From Monodelphis domestica (Eukaryota > Chordata > Mammalia > Didelphimorphia > Didelphidae), in contig NC_077227.1 in assembly GCF_027887165.1 (NCBI RefSeq), forward strand, positions 74,032,305 through 74,096,304: a stretch of 64,000 bases of DNA, in the 5' to 3' direction. Below the pieces are notes generated by a model. That model did no database searches, was not told where the DNA came from, and saw only the letters and a program-made list of their open reading frames with translations. The translations under genes and the position numbers were made by a program. Each line of letters begins with the position of its first letter. Position 1 is the stretch's first letter. Positions 12,780 to 24,963 of this stretch are shown piece by piece.

Positions 12780-12880
12780 GCAGTTTTGGAGGGATAGCAA
12801 AATTGAGAGAAACAAAGAGAAAGAGAGACAGACAAGCAAACAGACAGAGGAACAGAGACAGAGAGAGAGACAGACAGACT
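12780..12880 (+). repeat. GA-rich simple repeat
   Basis: Repeated gagaga, cagaca and gacaga units. The Ser/Leu/Cys-rich antisense frames over it are artefacts. Confidence 0.7.
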
Positions 12881-13401
12881 GGAATTTTTGTAAATGTACA
12901 AGAAAACCAAGAAACTGCAGACATGCAGGACAGTTTTGAAAGTAATTTGTGGTATAATTAAAAAGTTTCTGCACAAAATTAATACAACTAGAATAAGAAT
13001 GGGAGCAATTAAGTGAGGGAAAAAATCTTTGCATCAAACAAATAATTGATATATATACATATATATGTAGGCATATATATAATCAAAAGTCAGTTCCTAA
13101 TAGATAAGTGATCAAAAGAAAACAAAAGTTCTTATAAGAATTACAGACTGCTAACAGTCATACAAAATACTGTTCTGAATCATTAGTGATAAGAGAAATG
13201 CAAAAACAACCTGAGATTTTACTTCATGCCCTGCAAATTAACAAAGATGACAAAAGTTGGGAATAATCAATTTTGGAGGACTTGGGAGAAGAAAGTCACA
13301 CTTGTGCCTTATTGGTAGGGCTGTGATCAGTACAAACATTTTGAAAAGCAAGTTGGAATAACACAGATAAAGTAACTAAAATATCCATAATCTTTGCCAC
13401 A

Positions 13402-13544
13402 TGTAAAACCCAGTGGAATTGTGCATTGGACATGGGAGGGGTTTGGGGGAAGGGGAGGGAAAGAACATGATTTTTGTAATCCTGGAAAAATGCTATAAAT
13501 TAATCAATTAAATAAAAATTTAAAAAATTAAAATAGAATAAAAT
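13402..13544 (+). mobile_element. Young 5'-truncated L1 3' end with target-site duplication
   Basis: A 143-base insert with the same L1 3' UTR as 43630-43768 ('ggaattgtgcattggacatg') and an A-rich tail. A 24-base duplication flanks it at 13378-13401 and 13545-13568 with one mismatch. Confidence 0.85.
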
Positions 13545-14119
13545 AAAATATCCATAATCTTTGACACAGAGATTCCTCTCTTAGGCTTATTCTCCAAGAA
13601 GGTCATCGATAAAAAGAAAATCCCTATATAAAAAGATTAATATAGCAGCCTTTTTTTTTGTTAGAGCAAAATATTAGAAATAAAGTAGGTGCCCATCGAC
13701 TGGAGCACTAAAATAAATTGTGATATGTAAATGTAATGGAATATTACTGTGCTGTAAGAAATAATGAATATGATCAATTCAGATAAGAATAAAAAGACCT
13801 GTATGAACTGGTGCAGAGTGAAATAAGTAGAACCAAGCAAACAATATACACAATGATTACAATACTAGAGAGAATGGAAATGAAGAGAACCACCACATTC
13901 ACAAAAAATCAAAAATGAAAGTTGTAATATTTGTAAAGGATACAGTTGTCTCCAAAGAAGAGATATGAAAAGATACCGTACCTTTATCCTTCTGAGGAGG
14001 AGGGAAGTTCTTGAATGTGGTACATGGCACATTTTTCAGACTTTTTTGATGCATCAATCAATTATGTTTATTTTTTCCTCTTTGTTTCCTTTTCTTTTTT
14101 GTCTTCTAAAAATACTATT

Positions 14120-14325
14120 GGGGGGGGGGGCAGCTAGGTGGATCAGTAGATCGAGAGCCAGGCCTGGAAAGAGGAGGTCCTGGGTTTCAATCTGGCCTTA
14201 GACCCTTCCTAGCTGGGTGACCCTGGGCAAATCCCCTAATCCCATTGCCTAGCCCTTACCACTCTTCTGCCTTGGAACTAATACATAATATTGATTCTAA
14301 GACGAAAGGTAAGGATGTTTTAACA
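14120..14325 (+). repeat. Marsupial tRNA-derived SINE (type A)
   Basis: Starts with an 11-G run, then 'cagctaggtggatcagtaga' and 'gagagccaggcctggaaaga'. The end is 'ttgattctaagacgaaaggt'. Inserted in the older L1. Confidence 0.85.
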
Positions 14326-14892
14326 TTTGTTATATGGGATTGTTCTCTAGGAGGAATAGAGGGAGGGATGCTGAGGGAAATTATGGTGATGTCAAAAACA
14401 AAAGACATCAATAAAAGTGTATTTTTAGAAAAAAAACAATATGTGAAGTGTATTGTATAAAGTGGCATGAACTGGAAATTACTGGTTTACATACAACTCT
14501 CATTTTTGTGGTCTGCTTATGTATATGACAATGGTTTTTTGGTGGTTAAATGGGGGGGAGTAAATCTAAAGGAATAAGAGAGTATCTTTTAGGTAAGCAA
14601 TAGACTAGGTGACCTCTGAGGTATCTTATAATTCTCAAATTCTGTAATTCTGTATGAAGAATTTAATCAAGAGAATAGAAAGGAGCTTTTATGATAATTA
14701 AATCAAAGGGAAGCTCAGTAGTTCACACAAAGACAAGAGTAGCAAAAAAAAAGTCTTGTACCAAGAGAATAACTTATACTATGATCACATTGTAAACTTT
14801 CTGAAAGACTTAAAAACTCTATTAACAAAATAACCAGCCAGGATTTCAGAGGACTGAAAATGAAACATGCTATTTATTCATCTCCTAATAGC

Positions 14893-15135
14893 GAGGTAGT
14901 GACACAGTGGATAGAGCCCTAAACCCAGAGGCAGGAAGATCTGAGTTCAAATCCAGCCTTAGGCATCTCTCAGCTGTGTGTCCTTGGGCAAATCACTAAC
15001 TAAGCCCTGTTGCTTTAGTTTCCTCCTATATAAAATGGGGTAATATTACCACCTATCTCACAGTATTGTTAAGGATAAAATAAGATGTTTATAAAGCACC
15101 TTACAAAATCTCAACATGCTGGGGAAATTCTAGTT
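14893..15135 (+). repeat. THER/MIR-like CORE-SINE
   Basis: Contains 'gacacagtggatagagccct', 'ctgagttcaaatccagcctt', 'tataaaatggggtaatatta' and 'ataaagcacct' in family order. Confidence 0.65.
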
Positions 15136-16274
15136 GTTATTCTTTTAGGCAAAATGAGACATTTTGGACAATGCAAATGTAGGAATTTGTTTTGATTGTA
15201 CACAACTGTTATAAGGAGTTTCTTTTGCTTTTTTTCTTCATTAGAGGTGGGGATATGGGAGAAAATAAAATTAATGTTTTTAAAGATGTCATTATATATT
15301 CAATAAAAATGTAATTATAAAAACCACAAATTTTGTTCTTGGGAATATTAAAAAAACTGCACAAGATGCTGGGATAGGACCACTAGGATAGGGTCTCTAG
15401 GATAGGGTCACTGGGAAAGGGCTTCTTGAAGATCATTCACTGGGAAAGGGTAAAAACTAAGGCGATTCATATCTGGAAAAGCTCCTTCTCAGCCCCACTT
15501 CCCCACTGATATCCACTGGTCCTAGTGAGCATCAGACCCTTTGGAGACAACAGCATTATACATCTATAGAAAGACCATAGTAGCCACTAACACAAATAGA
15601 TACAGATAACCTAAGAAATAAGAGATGTCAGAGAAAATATGGCTTCAGAGAAACCACCTTACAACTAGAGTTTATTAAATCTTCCATCTTTCCTTCGTTC
15701 CATTAGGAACCAAAGCAAGTATAAGGGAATAATTGTGTATTGGAGGTAAAAGAGTCGAAAAGTGATCTCTTAGCTCCCCAAGTTTTAAAGATGTGATATC
15801 AATAGTCTCAGTGTCCGGGGGGTAACTTCTATGGCAAAATTGTTCTCGTAGAATGAAAACCATATAAATGTCGGCATGCAGCAAAGGCTTAAGCAGAATG
15901 TACAGGAATTGTGTTCTTATTAGGATTTTCTAGGCAACTGATATCAATATGGAAATATGTTTTGCATGATAATACATGCATAACCCAGATCAAATTGCTT
16001 ATCATCTCTGGGAAGGGGAAGTAAAAAATGGGAGAGAGATAATTTGGATCCTATAATTTCAGAAAAATTGTGTGGAAAAATGTTATTACATGTAATTTGC
16101 AAAATAACTTTATAAAAAAATCTTTGCCAAGCAAATCCCAAATGGGGTGACAAAGCTGAACACAAATGAACAACAATTTTTCTGTGCATACTCCTTAAAT
16201 AAAAAAAAATCTAAAGAATTTTGACTCCTCTAAGCCCTAGTAGACCCCCTTCCTGAATTACTTGAATAGAAAAA
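15136..16274. other. Unassigned intergenic DNA
   Basis: No supported gene. It includes a small tandem motif at 15366-15422 ('gctgggataggaccactagg' and variants of 'gatagggtca'). Confidence 0.3.
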
Positions 16275-16445
16275 TCATAGGATTTAGAGCAGCAATGGAC
16301 ATTAGAAGCCACCTACTTCAACCTCCTCATTTTTCAGGACCAGAAAAGTGTTGATTTTCCCAAGATCACATAGGGAGTACATAGTGGTGGCGGGATTTGA
16401 ACATAGGTCCTCTGGTTTCAAATCTAATGTCTTTCTCCACTGGGT
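16275..16445 (+). repeat. CORE-SINE
   Basis: Shows 'gggatttgaacataggtcct' and 'tcccaagatcacatagggag'. A further SINE piece lies at 16500-16620 ('ctggataactctgggcaagt'). Confidence 0.5.
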
Positions 16446-17454
16446 CATTCAGCTTTTTATTACTTTCTTGTACATTTTAAAATTAATTTGTTCTATTTAC
16501 TATGGCAGAACAGAAATAGCACCTAGAAGACCTGAGCTTTTCTTGTCTCTGACACACTGGCTGGATAACTCTGGGCAAGTTATTTCACCTCTCTCTACTC
16601 TAGGCAAATTTCTAAGACTCTAAGTTTTGAAAAAAAGGTGTTGTCCTACATTGTTTGAAGAGTTTCCTAATTGGGCATTATTTCTACCAATATCACCGGT
16701 CTAATTCATTTTTGCCGTAACCATTTTTCACGGCTTGCAATTTTTCCCTTTGTCTTAACTATATAGATTCTTGTTGTACATAAATGTTTGTTTTATGAAA
16801 CCAACATCAGCCTTGTTGCCAATAACTTTTCTACCAAGGATAAAAATCCTTCTTGTCTCTACAATTAAATTGCTGCAACTAAGATGGATACATATTATTA
16901 TGCGTTCTTCTCTCTTGTTCGTTATGCTTTGGTAGGGTTGTTTTTTACATTTAAATATAATCCAGTTGAGATTCAACATGTTATATAATGAAAGGCGTGG
17001 ATCTAAATATATTTTTGCCTGATGGCTAACAAATTTTTGTAACTATATTTATTAAATAATGACTCCTTTCCCAATCCAAGTCACTCTTTTACAATGAAAA
17101 CTACACCACTATCACCACTCCAGCATAGCATCTGTTTTCACACCTTAATGTGAATGATCTTAGTTAAATAAATAGGAGCTTTTCTCCACAAAGAATGGGA
17201 TTTTTGAAAAAGGGGTAGGAAGGAGAGCAAAATCATGTTAGAGTATGAGGATACTTGGAAGAGGGCAGGCCTGCCTAGGAACATTGTACTGGGTGGCATT
17301 AGGCAAATCAGACTCCAAATTCCCTCTGAAGGACTTGTGTGTGACATACAAAATGAGTCTAATATAATTTGCCTTGTCAGGGGGTCAGGGGAGAGAATTT
17401 AGAGCTGACAACTTAAAAATGAATGTTTAAAAAATAAATAGAATTGGGTGAGCT

Positions 17455-17840
17455 CCCTGAGCAAAGGAGCTATTTTTTGCCTCTCTTTGTATCTCCACAT
17501 TGTTTGTCCTCCACTTTCAAAGAGGAACAATGACTTCATGGGGTGATGTCTTGACTTGTGCATAAATTGGATTTAAGTAAGGTAGGTTGTACAAAGTCAT
17601 CAGCCTCACTCTCTCTTCCAGAGCCATCCAAGTCCAATGGCAAGACAGAAGTCAGTACAACTGGTGATGACCTGGGATGCAGTGGATGACCTTGGTGTCG
17701 TTGATGTGTAACCAACCTCTAAGCACTCCACAATGCCAGCTTCAGCTCTCTTTATGACCAGAGGAACAAATTGTTCTCATTTGCCCATTCTACTGGGGGA
17801 AGTTAGGGAGATGTCTACCCCAAGTGTGTGAGGTCTCCAA
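17455..17840 (+). repeat. Unnamed interspersed repeat X, copy 1
   Basis: Shares 'catggggtgatgtcttgact', 'tgtgcataaattggatttaa' and 'agtccaatggcaagacagaa' with copies at 18205 and 20560. I recall the family as common in marsupials but cannot name it. Confidence 0.6.
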
Positions 17841-18204
17841 TGCTTATTGATGGACTTGGGAGATAAAAGTGGAGAGGGAATATGATGAAAAACACACACA
17901 GAAAAGCCCAAGGGGAGCCCAGAACAAACATGAAAAGTTCTGACACTGAAGATAAGCTTCCTGCTGCCCCTGGGTTTCTACCAAAGTCTTCTCTAAATTA
18001 TTCTCTTCTGTCCAGATAGCTTCTCATACCAAGCCCCAAGGGATCTTATACCTACTCTTCTTTCATGTCTGTGTACCACCTTTGACATCTATTGTTTTGG
18101 AGTCTTAAGGTTCATTTCTCATTTGACATGGGGTTCCAGGGCAAGCAAAACAACCACAACTGGTATTGTTTAGAGATTAGAACCAACCAGAGACAGAGTC
18201 TCTC

Positions 18205-18355
18205 CACCACTACCCACAGGGAGCTGGTTTTTGCCTTTCCTTGTATCTCCATGTTCTTTGGCTTTCATTTTCAAAGCAGATCAATGACTCCATGGGGTGA
18301 TGTCCTGTCTTGTGCATGAATTAAATTTAAGTAAGGTAGAGTTGCATGAAGTTCT
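18205..18355 (+). repeat. Unnamed interspersed repeat X, copy 2 (partial)
   Basis: Matches copy 1 over 'ccttgtatctccatgttctt' to 'taagtaaggtagagttgcat', then stops. Confidence 0.6.
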
Positions 18356-18377
18356 CTACATACCTCGTAAAAAGATG

Positions 18378-18455
18378 TTATTCAGTCCGATCCCCTCATT
18401 TCATATTTGAGAGGTCACACAGGGAGTAAATTGTACTCTTTCTCCTATGATAGCA
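18378..18455 (+). repeat. Short local duplicate, left copy
   Basis: Resembles 19013-19088 over about 78 bases (for example 'atcccctcatttcatatttg'). Both copies look like a SINE remnant that lacks the same middle part. Confidence 0.5.
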
Positions 18456-18815
18456 TGGGATAATGGAGAAAAGGTCAGCCTTGGAGTTAAGAAAAATGGA
18501 GTTCAACTCGCATCTCTGAACAGGTGGCCTAGGACTTATCAGTCTACAGTTTAGTGTCCCAGGTAACTTTAAATTTTAAATTAGAACTTTATTTGCACTA
18601 GAGAATCCCCCAACAAGGAAGAAATCCCAGATGTCAATCAAATACAAAACTAAGAGTCATTTACTCTTAAAGAGGTTCCATTCTTCTCTGATCAAGGTTT
18701 ATTAAACCAACAATAAGAAACCAAATAAACAGTTTCACTTCCTTTCTTCTTTATTTCCAATGAAAAAGTTGGGGCAATGAAACTGAACCATCACCTCTTT
18801 CCCTCAAGATGCCAT

Positions 18816-19003
18816 CTGGGGGCAGCTAAGTGGCTCAGTGCATAGAGAGCCAGACCTGGAGGCAAGATGACTTGGATTTAAATCTGGCCTCAGACACTTC
18901 CTAGCTATGTGACCCTGGACATGTCACTTAACCACATTTGCCTGGACCTTCCTCTTCTGTCAGAGTTGTTACTAAGACAAAAAATAAGTGTCTAAAAACA
19001 AAA
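18816..19003 (+). repeat. Marsupial tRNA-derived SINE (type A)
   Basis: Has the head 'gggggcagctaagtggctca', then 'gagccagacctggaggcaag' and 'ctagctatgtgaccctggac'. Confidence 0.8.
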
Positions 19004-19012
19004 ATGATGCTA

Positions 19013-19088
19013 TTCAGTTCAATCCCCTCATTTCATACTTAAGGGGTCTCAAAGGGAGTAAGTTGTATTCTTTCTCCTATGCCATTCT
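19013..19088 (+). repeat. Short local duplicate, right copy
   Basis: Partner of 18378-18455, roughly 85 percent alike by eye. Confidence 0.5.
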
Positions 19089-20099
19089 ATATTCTTTAAC
19101 TATATTCCCAAATGGGGGAAAGGGGGAAACTGAGAAATAAGTGTTGAACTTCTGGTTTATCCCTTTTATCTCTAGTTTCTCTTAAATTCAAACCCATGGT
19201 CTATATATGGAAGTGGTTTATGTCTACCTTCAGTTATCTATAAAGTCCTAGATCAAAAATAACAAGAAACTTTATCAGTTATCATTGGCATTCATCTCCT
19301 TGCCACTGGAAGATGTTTGTTTTCATGGCACCTATTTTCATCTTCCAAGGAAGGATCGATCTGTATATTTCATTATGTCAATTGCTTTCCCAGAAGTTCC
19401 ACTTTGGTAGCCATTTTATCTATTCTATTTATTGGATTTGCCCATCACTTCTCAACATCCATGGCATTTGTAACTATAACAGAAAAATTTTGCCCCCTTA
19501 TGACCCACAGTATATCAAAAAGGATATAAAAACAAAACCCAGTCATCCACACACATCCCATTCTTCTAGTTCTCTCCCTATAAGCCAATAATAAATGCTA
19601 ACAGTTTGCAAATGTGAGTTCTATCTTTGGAGCTACATCAGAGGACTTTGTGAAGTTTTGAAAGCAAGAAAACATCTTTCCCCTCTTGGCAATTTGTACA
19701 ATTGTATTAATCCTCCTATGCAGGGCAAAGATTAAACTAGAGTAGTTGATTGTCCCTGAAGGGATGGAATATCAATTTCACCAATCTGGTTGAGTACATA
19801 GATATTTCTTCCTGCTTTTTCTGATAAAGGAGTTTAGGTTATACCCTGAGGCAATAAGAGTTTCTCCAAGGACCCTACCCCTCCCCCAAAAAAAGCAATA
19901 CAATTCTTATCAAAAGTGTTATCTGTATAGTAACCAATCAATTCCAGAAAAGAGATAATGGAACATCCTCCTCTGGGGAGAAAGGTGGTAGCCTGCAGGT
20001 AGGGAATGAGATTTACTTTGTCAAACATAGATGAACTGTACAAAATAAAAATTAAAAAGTGAGAATCATAATACTTGCCTTCCCAGTTACCTACTAAAG
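19089..20099. other. Unassigned intergenic DNA
   Basis: No gene or clear repeat family. Frames at 19313 and 19834 lack domain features. Confidence 0.3.
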
Positions 20100-20260
20100 T
20101 TTGTATTTTATCATATGTACAAAAACATTATTCTGATAAGGGGTCCATAGCCTACCAAAGGGTTGAAAATTTAGGCTTCATATCAGCTTTTTTCCTTTTA
20201 AAATTTTATCTTATTTTCACAAAACAAGTTAACAATTCCTGAACTAGTTGGTCACCAAAA
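20100..20260. repeat. Fragment of a short inverted-repeat element
   Basis: 'acattattctgataaggggt' and 'ccatagcctaccaaaggg' match the element copies at 27285 and 34605. Confidence 0.4.
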
Positions 20261-20559
20261 GCACATGATATCCTATTTCCTCAGTCTCTTATCAAATTTC
20301 CCCTCCAGAGAACAGAAGATCACTTTACTATTCATCATTGCCTGGCAGGTTCACTCAATCTGCTACTTACCATGTTGATGAAACCAAGACTAGCCATTCA
20401 TTCCCCAAGTCAAAATAATAAACTGACATTTCTATGACTCTTCTCAAAGGGTTTTCCTTATAACTACGTTGAGACATAGGCAGGCCAACCATTACAAACA
20501 ACTCCATTGTATAGACTCGGAAACAGCCTAAAAGAGGTGAAAGGACTTATTCACAGTCA

Positions 20560-21150
20560 CTCAACTGGAAGGTGTCTTCTGATGTCATACCCAGTATTCG
20601 TTCCACTCAACTGCAATGCCACTCTGCTGTGTATGAGGTGTTCAGGGAGGACTAGTACCTCTGGTGTGAGAATTTGCCAAGTCCCTTTCAGGATTGCTCA
20701 TCCACCTTTCACCCAACTCTCATGTGTGACTCCAAGAAGCTGTAACATGTGCAGCAGTCACAGGCTAGTAGAACTATCTCTGCAGACAAGCTAAACCAGG
20801 TTGAGGGTAATTGATGGATCACAAACCCATTGGAGAGTTGTGGGGGGAGGTATCTATCCCAGGCACATGAAGACTTTTCCCAGCAGTAGGGGTAGATAAG
20901 TAAAATGTGTTCCAAATACAGCTGAAGTAGGCAGCATGGTCAAACATGGAAGATACCAAACCAAGGTCACCCACTACATGGGGTCACTATCATCCTAATT
21001 TTTATCTTGCCACTAGACTTCGTAGACTCTCAAAGAGAAAGTGATGCTGAAGACTTTGTGCAATGCTGCTTCACTTAGATCTAATTTATGCACAAGTCAA
21101 AAAACATCATCATTTTGATCATCTTTGAGTATAAAAGATGGACAACCAAC
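20560..21150 (-). repeat. Unnamed interspersed repeat X, copy 3 (longest)
   Basis: The reverse complement follows copy 1 through 'gacttgtgcataaattagat', 'agtctagtggcaagataaaa' and 'gggaaaagtcttcatgtgcc', then extends further. Confidence 0.6.
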
Positions 21151-21194
21151 CACAACCAATACCTCTCTGATATGGTCTAACTGGATTTACCCAA

Positions 21195-21375
21195 AGACAT
21201 GGTAAAGTGAAAAATGTGATCAGAGGACCTGGGTTCAGATACTACTGACTCTGCTACTTACTACCTGTATGATCCTGGACAGGTACTTAATCCTTCTGGT
21301 TCTGTTTCCTCATGTATAAAATGAAAAATTCGAACTAGATGTCCTCTAGTCTTATCCAGCCCTAAATGTATGATT
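21195..21375 (+). repeat. THER-like SINE
   Basis: 'gaggacctgggttcagatac', 'tcatgtataaaatgaaaaat' and 'aactagatgtcctctagtct' occur in order. Confidence 0.55.
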
Positions 21376-21604
21376 CTTTTAAAAAACAAAACTCCTTTTA
21401 GTGCCACAAAGTATACTGTTAAAATTGTCCTTATAGTTCACTTATGTTAGTGATCACAAGATCGTGGACTACATGGTTCAACATAACACATAACCACTCC
21501 TAGAAAAACAATGTTTCCATCCCATGGGTGGGAAGTACAGCATCTTCAGCATCTGCCAAAAGTGATTATTACTAGAGAGAGCCAAGTATTGTTCCATTCC
21601 AGCC

Positions 21605-21865
21605 CACAAGCATAATTTATTAATAGTAGCATTTATGTAGTACTTTTAAGGTTTTTAAAGCACTTCACAAATATTACTTCATTTTATTCTCACATCAACA
21701 CTGAATGGTAAATGCAATTATTCTCATTTTACCAATGAGGAAACTGAGGCAGACAGAACTTAAGTGATTGTCCATAGCCATATTAAGTGGCTGAGTCTGA
21801 ATCTGAACTGATATCTTCTTAATTACAGGTCAAGCACTCTATTCACTGAGCCTCCAGGACTAAAT
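21605..21865 (+). repeat. MIR-type CORE-SINE
   Basis: 'attttaccaatgaggaaact', 'gaggcagacagaacttaagt' and a typical 3' part. It is followed by an antisense L2 piece to about 21975 ('aagtactggagaaataaaga'). Confidence 0.65.
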
Positions 21866-22174
21866 TAGTACTAACTTATTAAATACTTATTATGTACAAA
21901 GTACTGGAGAAATAAAGATGAACAAGACATACTTCATACCATCAAAGAATTAGTGGGGAGATAAAACACAAAATCACCAGAATTTTAAACTTGGGGAAAA
22001 ACCTCAGGGGTCATTTAGTCCAATCCCAATTCTAAAGGTATTCAGACTAGAACATATGGGGCAAATGAGCATCCAGCCCTCTAGGAAGAAGAAGCAAATC
22101 CATCAATGCCTAAAGCAGTCCATTCAACTTTGAGACAGCTCTTATTTTTTAGGAAGTAATTCCTGTAATGGTAA

Positions 22175-22545
22175 AGGGGATGGTTTTAGAAAAATCTGGG
22201 AAGACTTTTATGAACTGATGCAAAGTGAAGTGAACAGTCAGAAATAACAAATTATACAATAATCATAACATGGTAAAGATAAATTTGAGAGACTAATGAC
22301 CAAACTTAGTTCACGATGACCAACGGTCAAGCGTACTAGTCAGCTTTTTCTGACAGAGGAGATGGACACAAGATGCTGAACAAAACTTACAGTGATTTGT
22401 TTCACTTAACTGAATATTTGTCACAGATGCTTTGTTTTTCCTTCTTTCTTTTTCCAGTGGAGGTGTTTCATAGAAGGAGCAGAAAACAAAAGCTTGTTAA
22501 TTGAGAAAAAAATAAGATAAAGTTTTGAAAAGGGAAAAAAGGGAA
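22175..22545 (+). repeat. Old L1 3' region
   Basis: 'gggaagacttttatgaactg', 'atgcaaagtgaagtgaacag' and 'cacttaactgaatatttgtc' match the same L1 subtype as 52020. Confidence 0.55.
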
Positions 22546-22591
22546 TGTGTCCTGTCATCAAGCTTAAATTTTCTTTTATTTTACATTACTA

Positions 22592-22632
22592 TCAGTTTTT
22601 TTTCAGTTACTCTTTTTTCAGTTACTCTTCTT
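22592..22632 (+). repeat. Short tandem duplication
   Basis: The unit 'ttttcagttactct' occurs twice in direct order. Confidence 0.7.
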
Positions 22633-23224
22633 AGCTCCCAATAAAAATCTCCTTTCTAACAATAAAGTCCTTCCAACAAATCTATGTAACTAGTATTACT
22701 TTCTTCACTTTACAGAGCAGAAAATTGAGGCTGGCATAACAAAGAAGGTCCCTTTCAGCTGTAAATTAATGGGCATATGCTGCTGTCTTTCTGGGGCTTT
22801 CTTGGTGCCTCTCAAGCCATTTCTACAGTCCCAGGAGGAAGAGAGATACTGGAGGGGGGTGGAGTGAGAAACGAAAAGGTTGGAGAGATCCTTCCAGGAT
22901 ATGAATAGCCCTTCATCCTGGTGATACAGTTCTATATACCTTGATTATGAGGCAACTGGGTATGGCAGAAATGAAAAGTAGAGTTTCCATTCTAGCAAAG
23001 GTCTTCCAATTATTCCTACTTACATACTTTTTAATGCTTTTATTTGGGATTTATGTTCTGGAGAAGGCAATATGACAAGAGATGGGACGCAGGGTAGGGG
23101 AAGAAGAGAAAAGAAAAAGGTTTCTGCTTCCCTCTTCCTCCCTTTCCAACTCTCTCTGCCTGGAATATGCCCCTGGCCATGCTCTTCCAATACATGGGGA
23201 AAAGAGCAAAGGCAATCAAATCTT

Positions 23225-23660
23225 TAAGATGAGAGGAACCTTAGACAATTATAGACCAGTTCTCTCATTTTACAGGTGAAGGCACTAAGGTCCAGTAACT
23301 TCTTCAGTATCATAGCACCAGTAAGTGGTAGAACCAGAATTAGTACTACTGGGACTGAGATCTCCTTTATTCCAGTAAAACTGATGGCACTGGGAGGATA
23401 GAGCACTAGTCCTAGAGTCAGGTAGATGAGCTTAAATCTGGCTTTAGATACTTACTAGCTGTGTGATCTTGGACAAGTCACTTAACCTGTGTTTGCCTCA
23501 GTTTCCTCAGATATAAAATGGGGAAAATAATAGTGCCTACCTCCCAGGGCTGTTATAAGTAGCAAATGAGATACTATTTGAAATGTACAGTGCTAGTTAA
23601 TATTTGAAGCCAAATTTGAACTCAGGTCTTTTTAATGCAGGTCCAGCATTCTATCCCTTG
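23225..23660 (+). repeat. Two adjacent CORE-SINE/THER copies
   Basis: The first, to about 23350, has 'ctcattttacaggtgaaggc'. The second has 'ggatagagcactagtcctag', 'acttactagctgtgtgatct' and 'ataaaatggggaaaataata'. Confidence 0.55.
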
Positions 23661-23689
23661 TGCCACCTCCCTCTATAGAAGACACATAT

Positions 23690-23990
23690 GTTTGGGAACA
23701 CATTTATATATTTGTATTCATAAACATATCCACAAACATAGATATGTATATATACTCATGCATATATAATTATATTGTATAACCATAAGTTTATAGTGTG
23801 TTTCTAGTGTATAAATTTAAATATTTATAATTATAGAAATATATATTTATATTTACATACATGTATAGAGAGAATATAGAATATAGAAAATATAAATTTA
23901 GAAATATATATTTATGTTTATATACAAACAAATATGCTTATATGTTTGAATAAATACATAAAAACATATTTTTAATTTATGCAGATAGAG
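23690..23990. repeat. AT-rich low-complexity DNA
   Basis: Dense TATA, ATATAT and TTTATA units over about 300 bases. Confidence 0.7.
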
Positions 23991-24963
23991 CATTTATTAA
24001 GTGATTACTTTAAGTGATCTATTAAGTGATTAGTACCAAGCACCATATTAAATGCTAGGAATACAAATACATGTAAAGGAGTGAGCCCCCTTACAAACAG
24101 CTAAGTTCCTCAAGGATCCTATAGCAGCTGGCACCTGGGATGGGATGGGAAGGGGCGCCCTTTTGTCCTCACTTGTCTTAGCCATCAGGGGAGAAAGCAA
24201 TGGACACAGAGGCAAAGTGTCTTGAAGACAAGGACCAGATTTCATCCATATTTTGTATACTACCCCTGGCCGAGCCCAGCAAAATCATCCATCTCTTCCC
24301 AAGGATGTGCAGTCCCCTTATTCCTTCTGGCAAACTCAGGTCTCAGGAAAGTTAGCTCAGGATCTGTTTTTCAGGCAGTTAAAATAAAGGGAGCTCACTC
24401 ATAATGAAACATCAAAACACTGGCGAGTTTTAAAAGTCCATGAAAAGATAACATTTCCCTCATGTCTCCTCTCCTCTGCTCATTCCTTCTCTTTCCCTTT
24501 CTAAAAATCCCTGTAGGATTATAAAATGGGGCTTTAAGACAAGGACAACTTTTCATCAAATATAAAATCCTCTGGTTGGTTTTTAAAGCCCTTTAGGACT
24601 TTTATGCCTTTCCAGTCTTCTTATACTTTTATGCTCCTCCAGAGCCTCTGCAGTCCAGCTCACTGACCTTCCCTCTCTGGAACATTTCCCTGGCTGAATC
24701 CCAAGCCTGGAATGCTCTGCCTCCTCACCTCCACTTGCTGCTTATTCTGGCTTCCTTTCCCTAAGATGCAACTCAAATTCCACCTTTTACAAGAAGTCTT
24801 TCTCAGTTCTCCCCACCACCACCACCACCATCACACTGCATTCCCTCTGAGATTTACTCCATTTGCACAGCATAGATCTGTATGTATATAGTTTAGTTGA
24901 ATATTTTCTCCCCAATTAAATTGTCATTTAATTGTAAATTCCCTTCGAAGCCAAGGGGCCATG

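Larger units (their letters stand above)
13130..14440 (+). mobile_element. Old L1 3' region with two nested insertions
   Basis: The ORF2-end text 'aaattaacaaagatgacaaa' and 'gaatattactgtgctgtaag' leads into a 3' UTR ending 'gacatcaataaaagtgtatt'. It is interrupted by a short younger L1 (13402-13544) and by a type A SINE (14120-14325). Confidence 0.6.

Noticed and set aside
16640-17075. Possible antisense L1 or RTE fragment
   Set aside because: Some phrases resemble L1, but too few to assign a family or borders.
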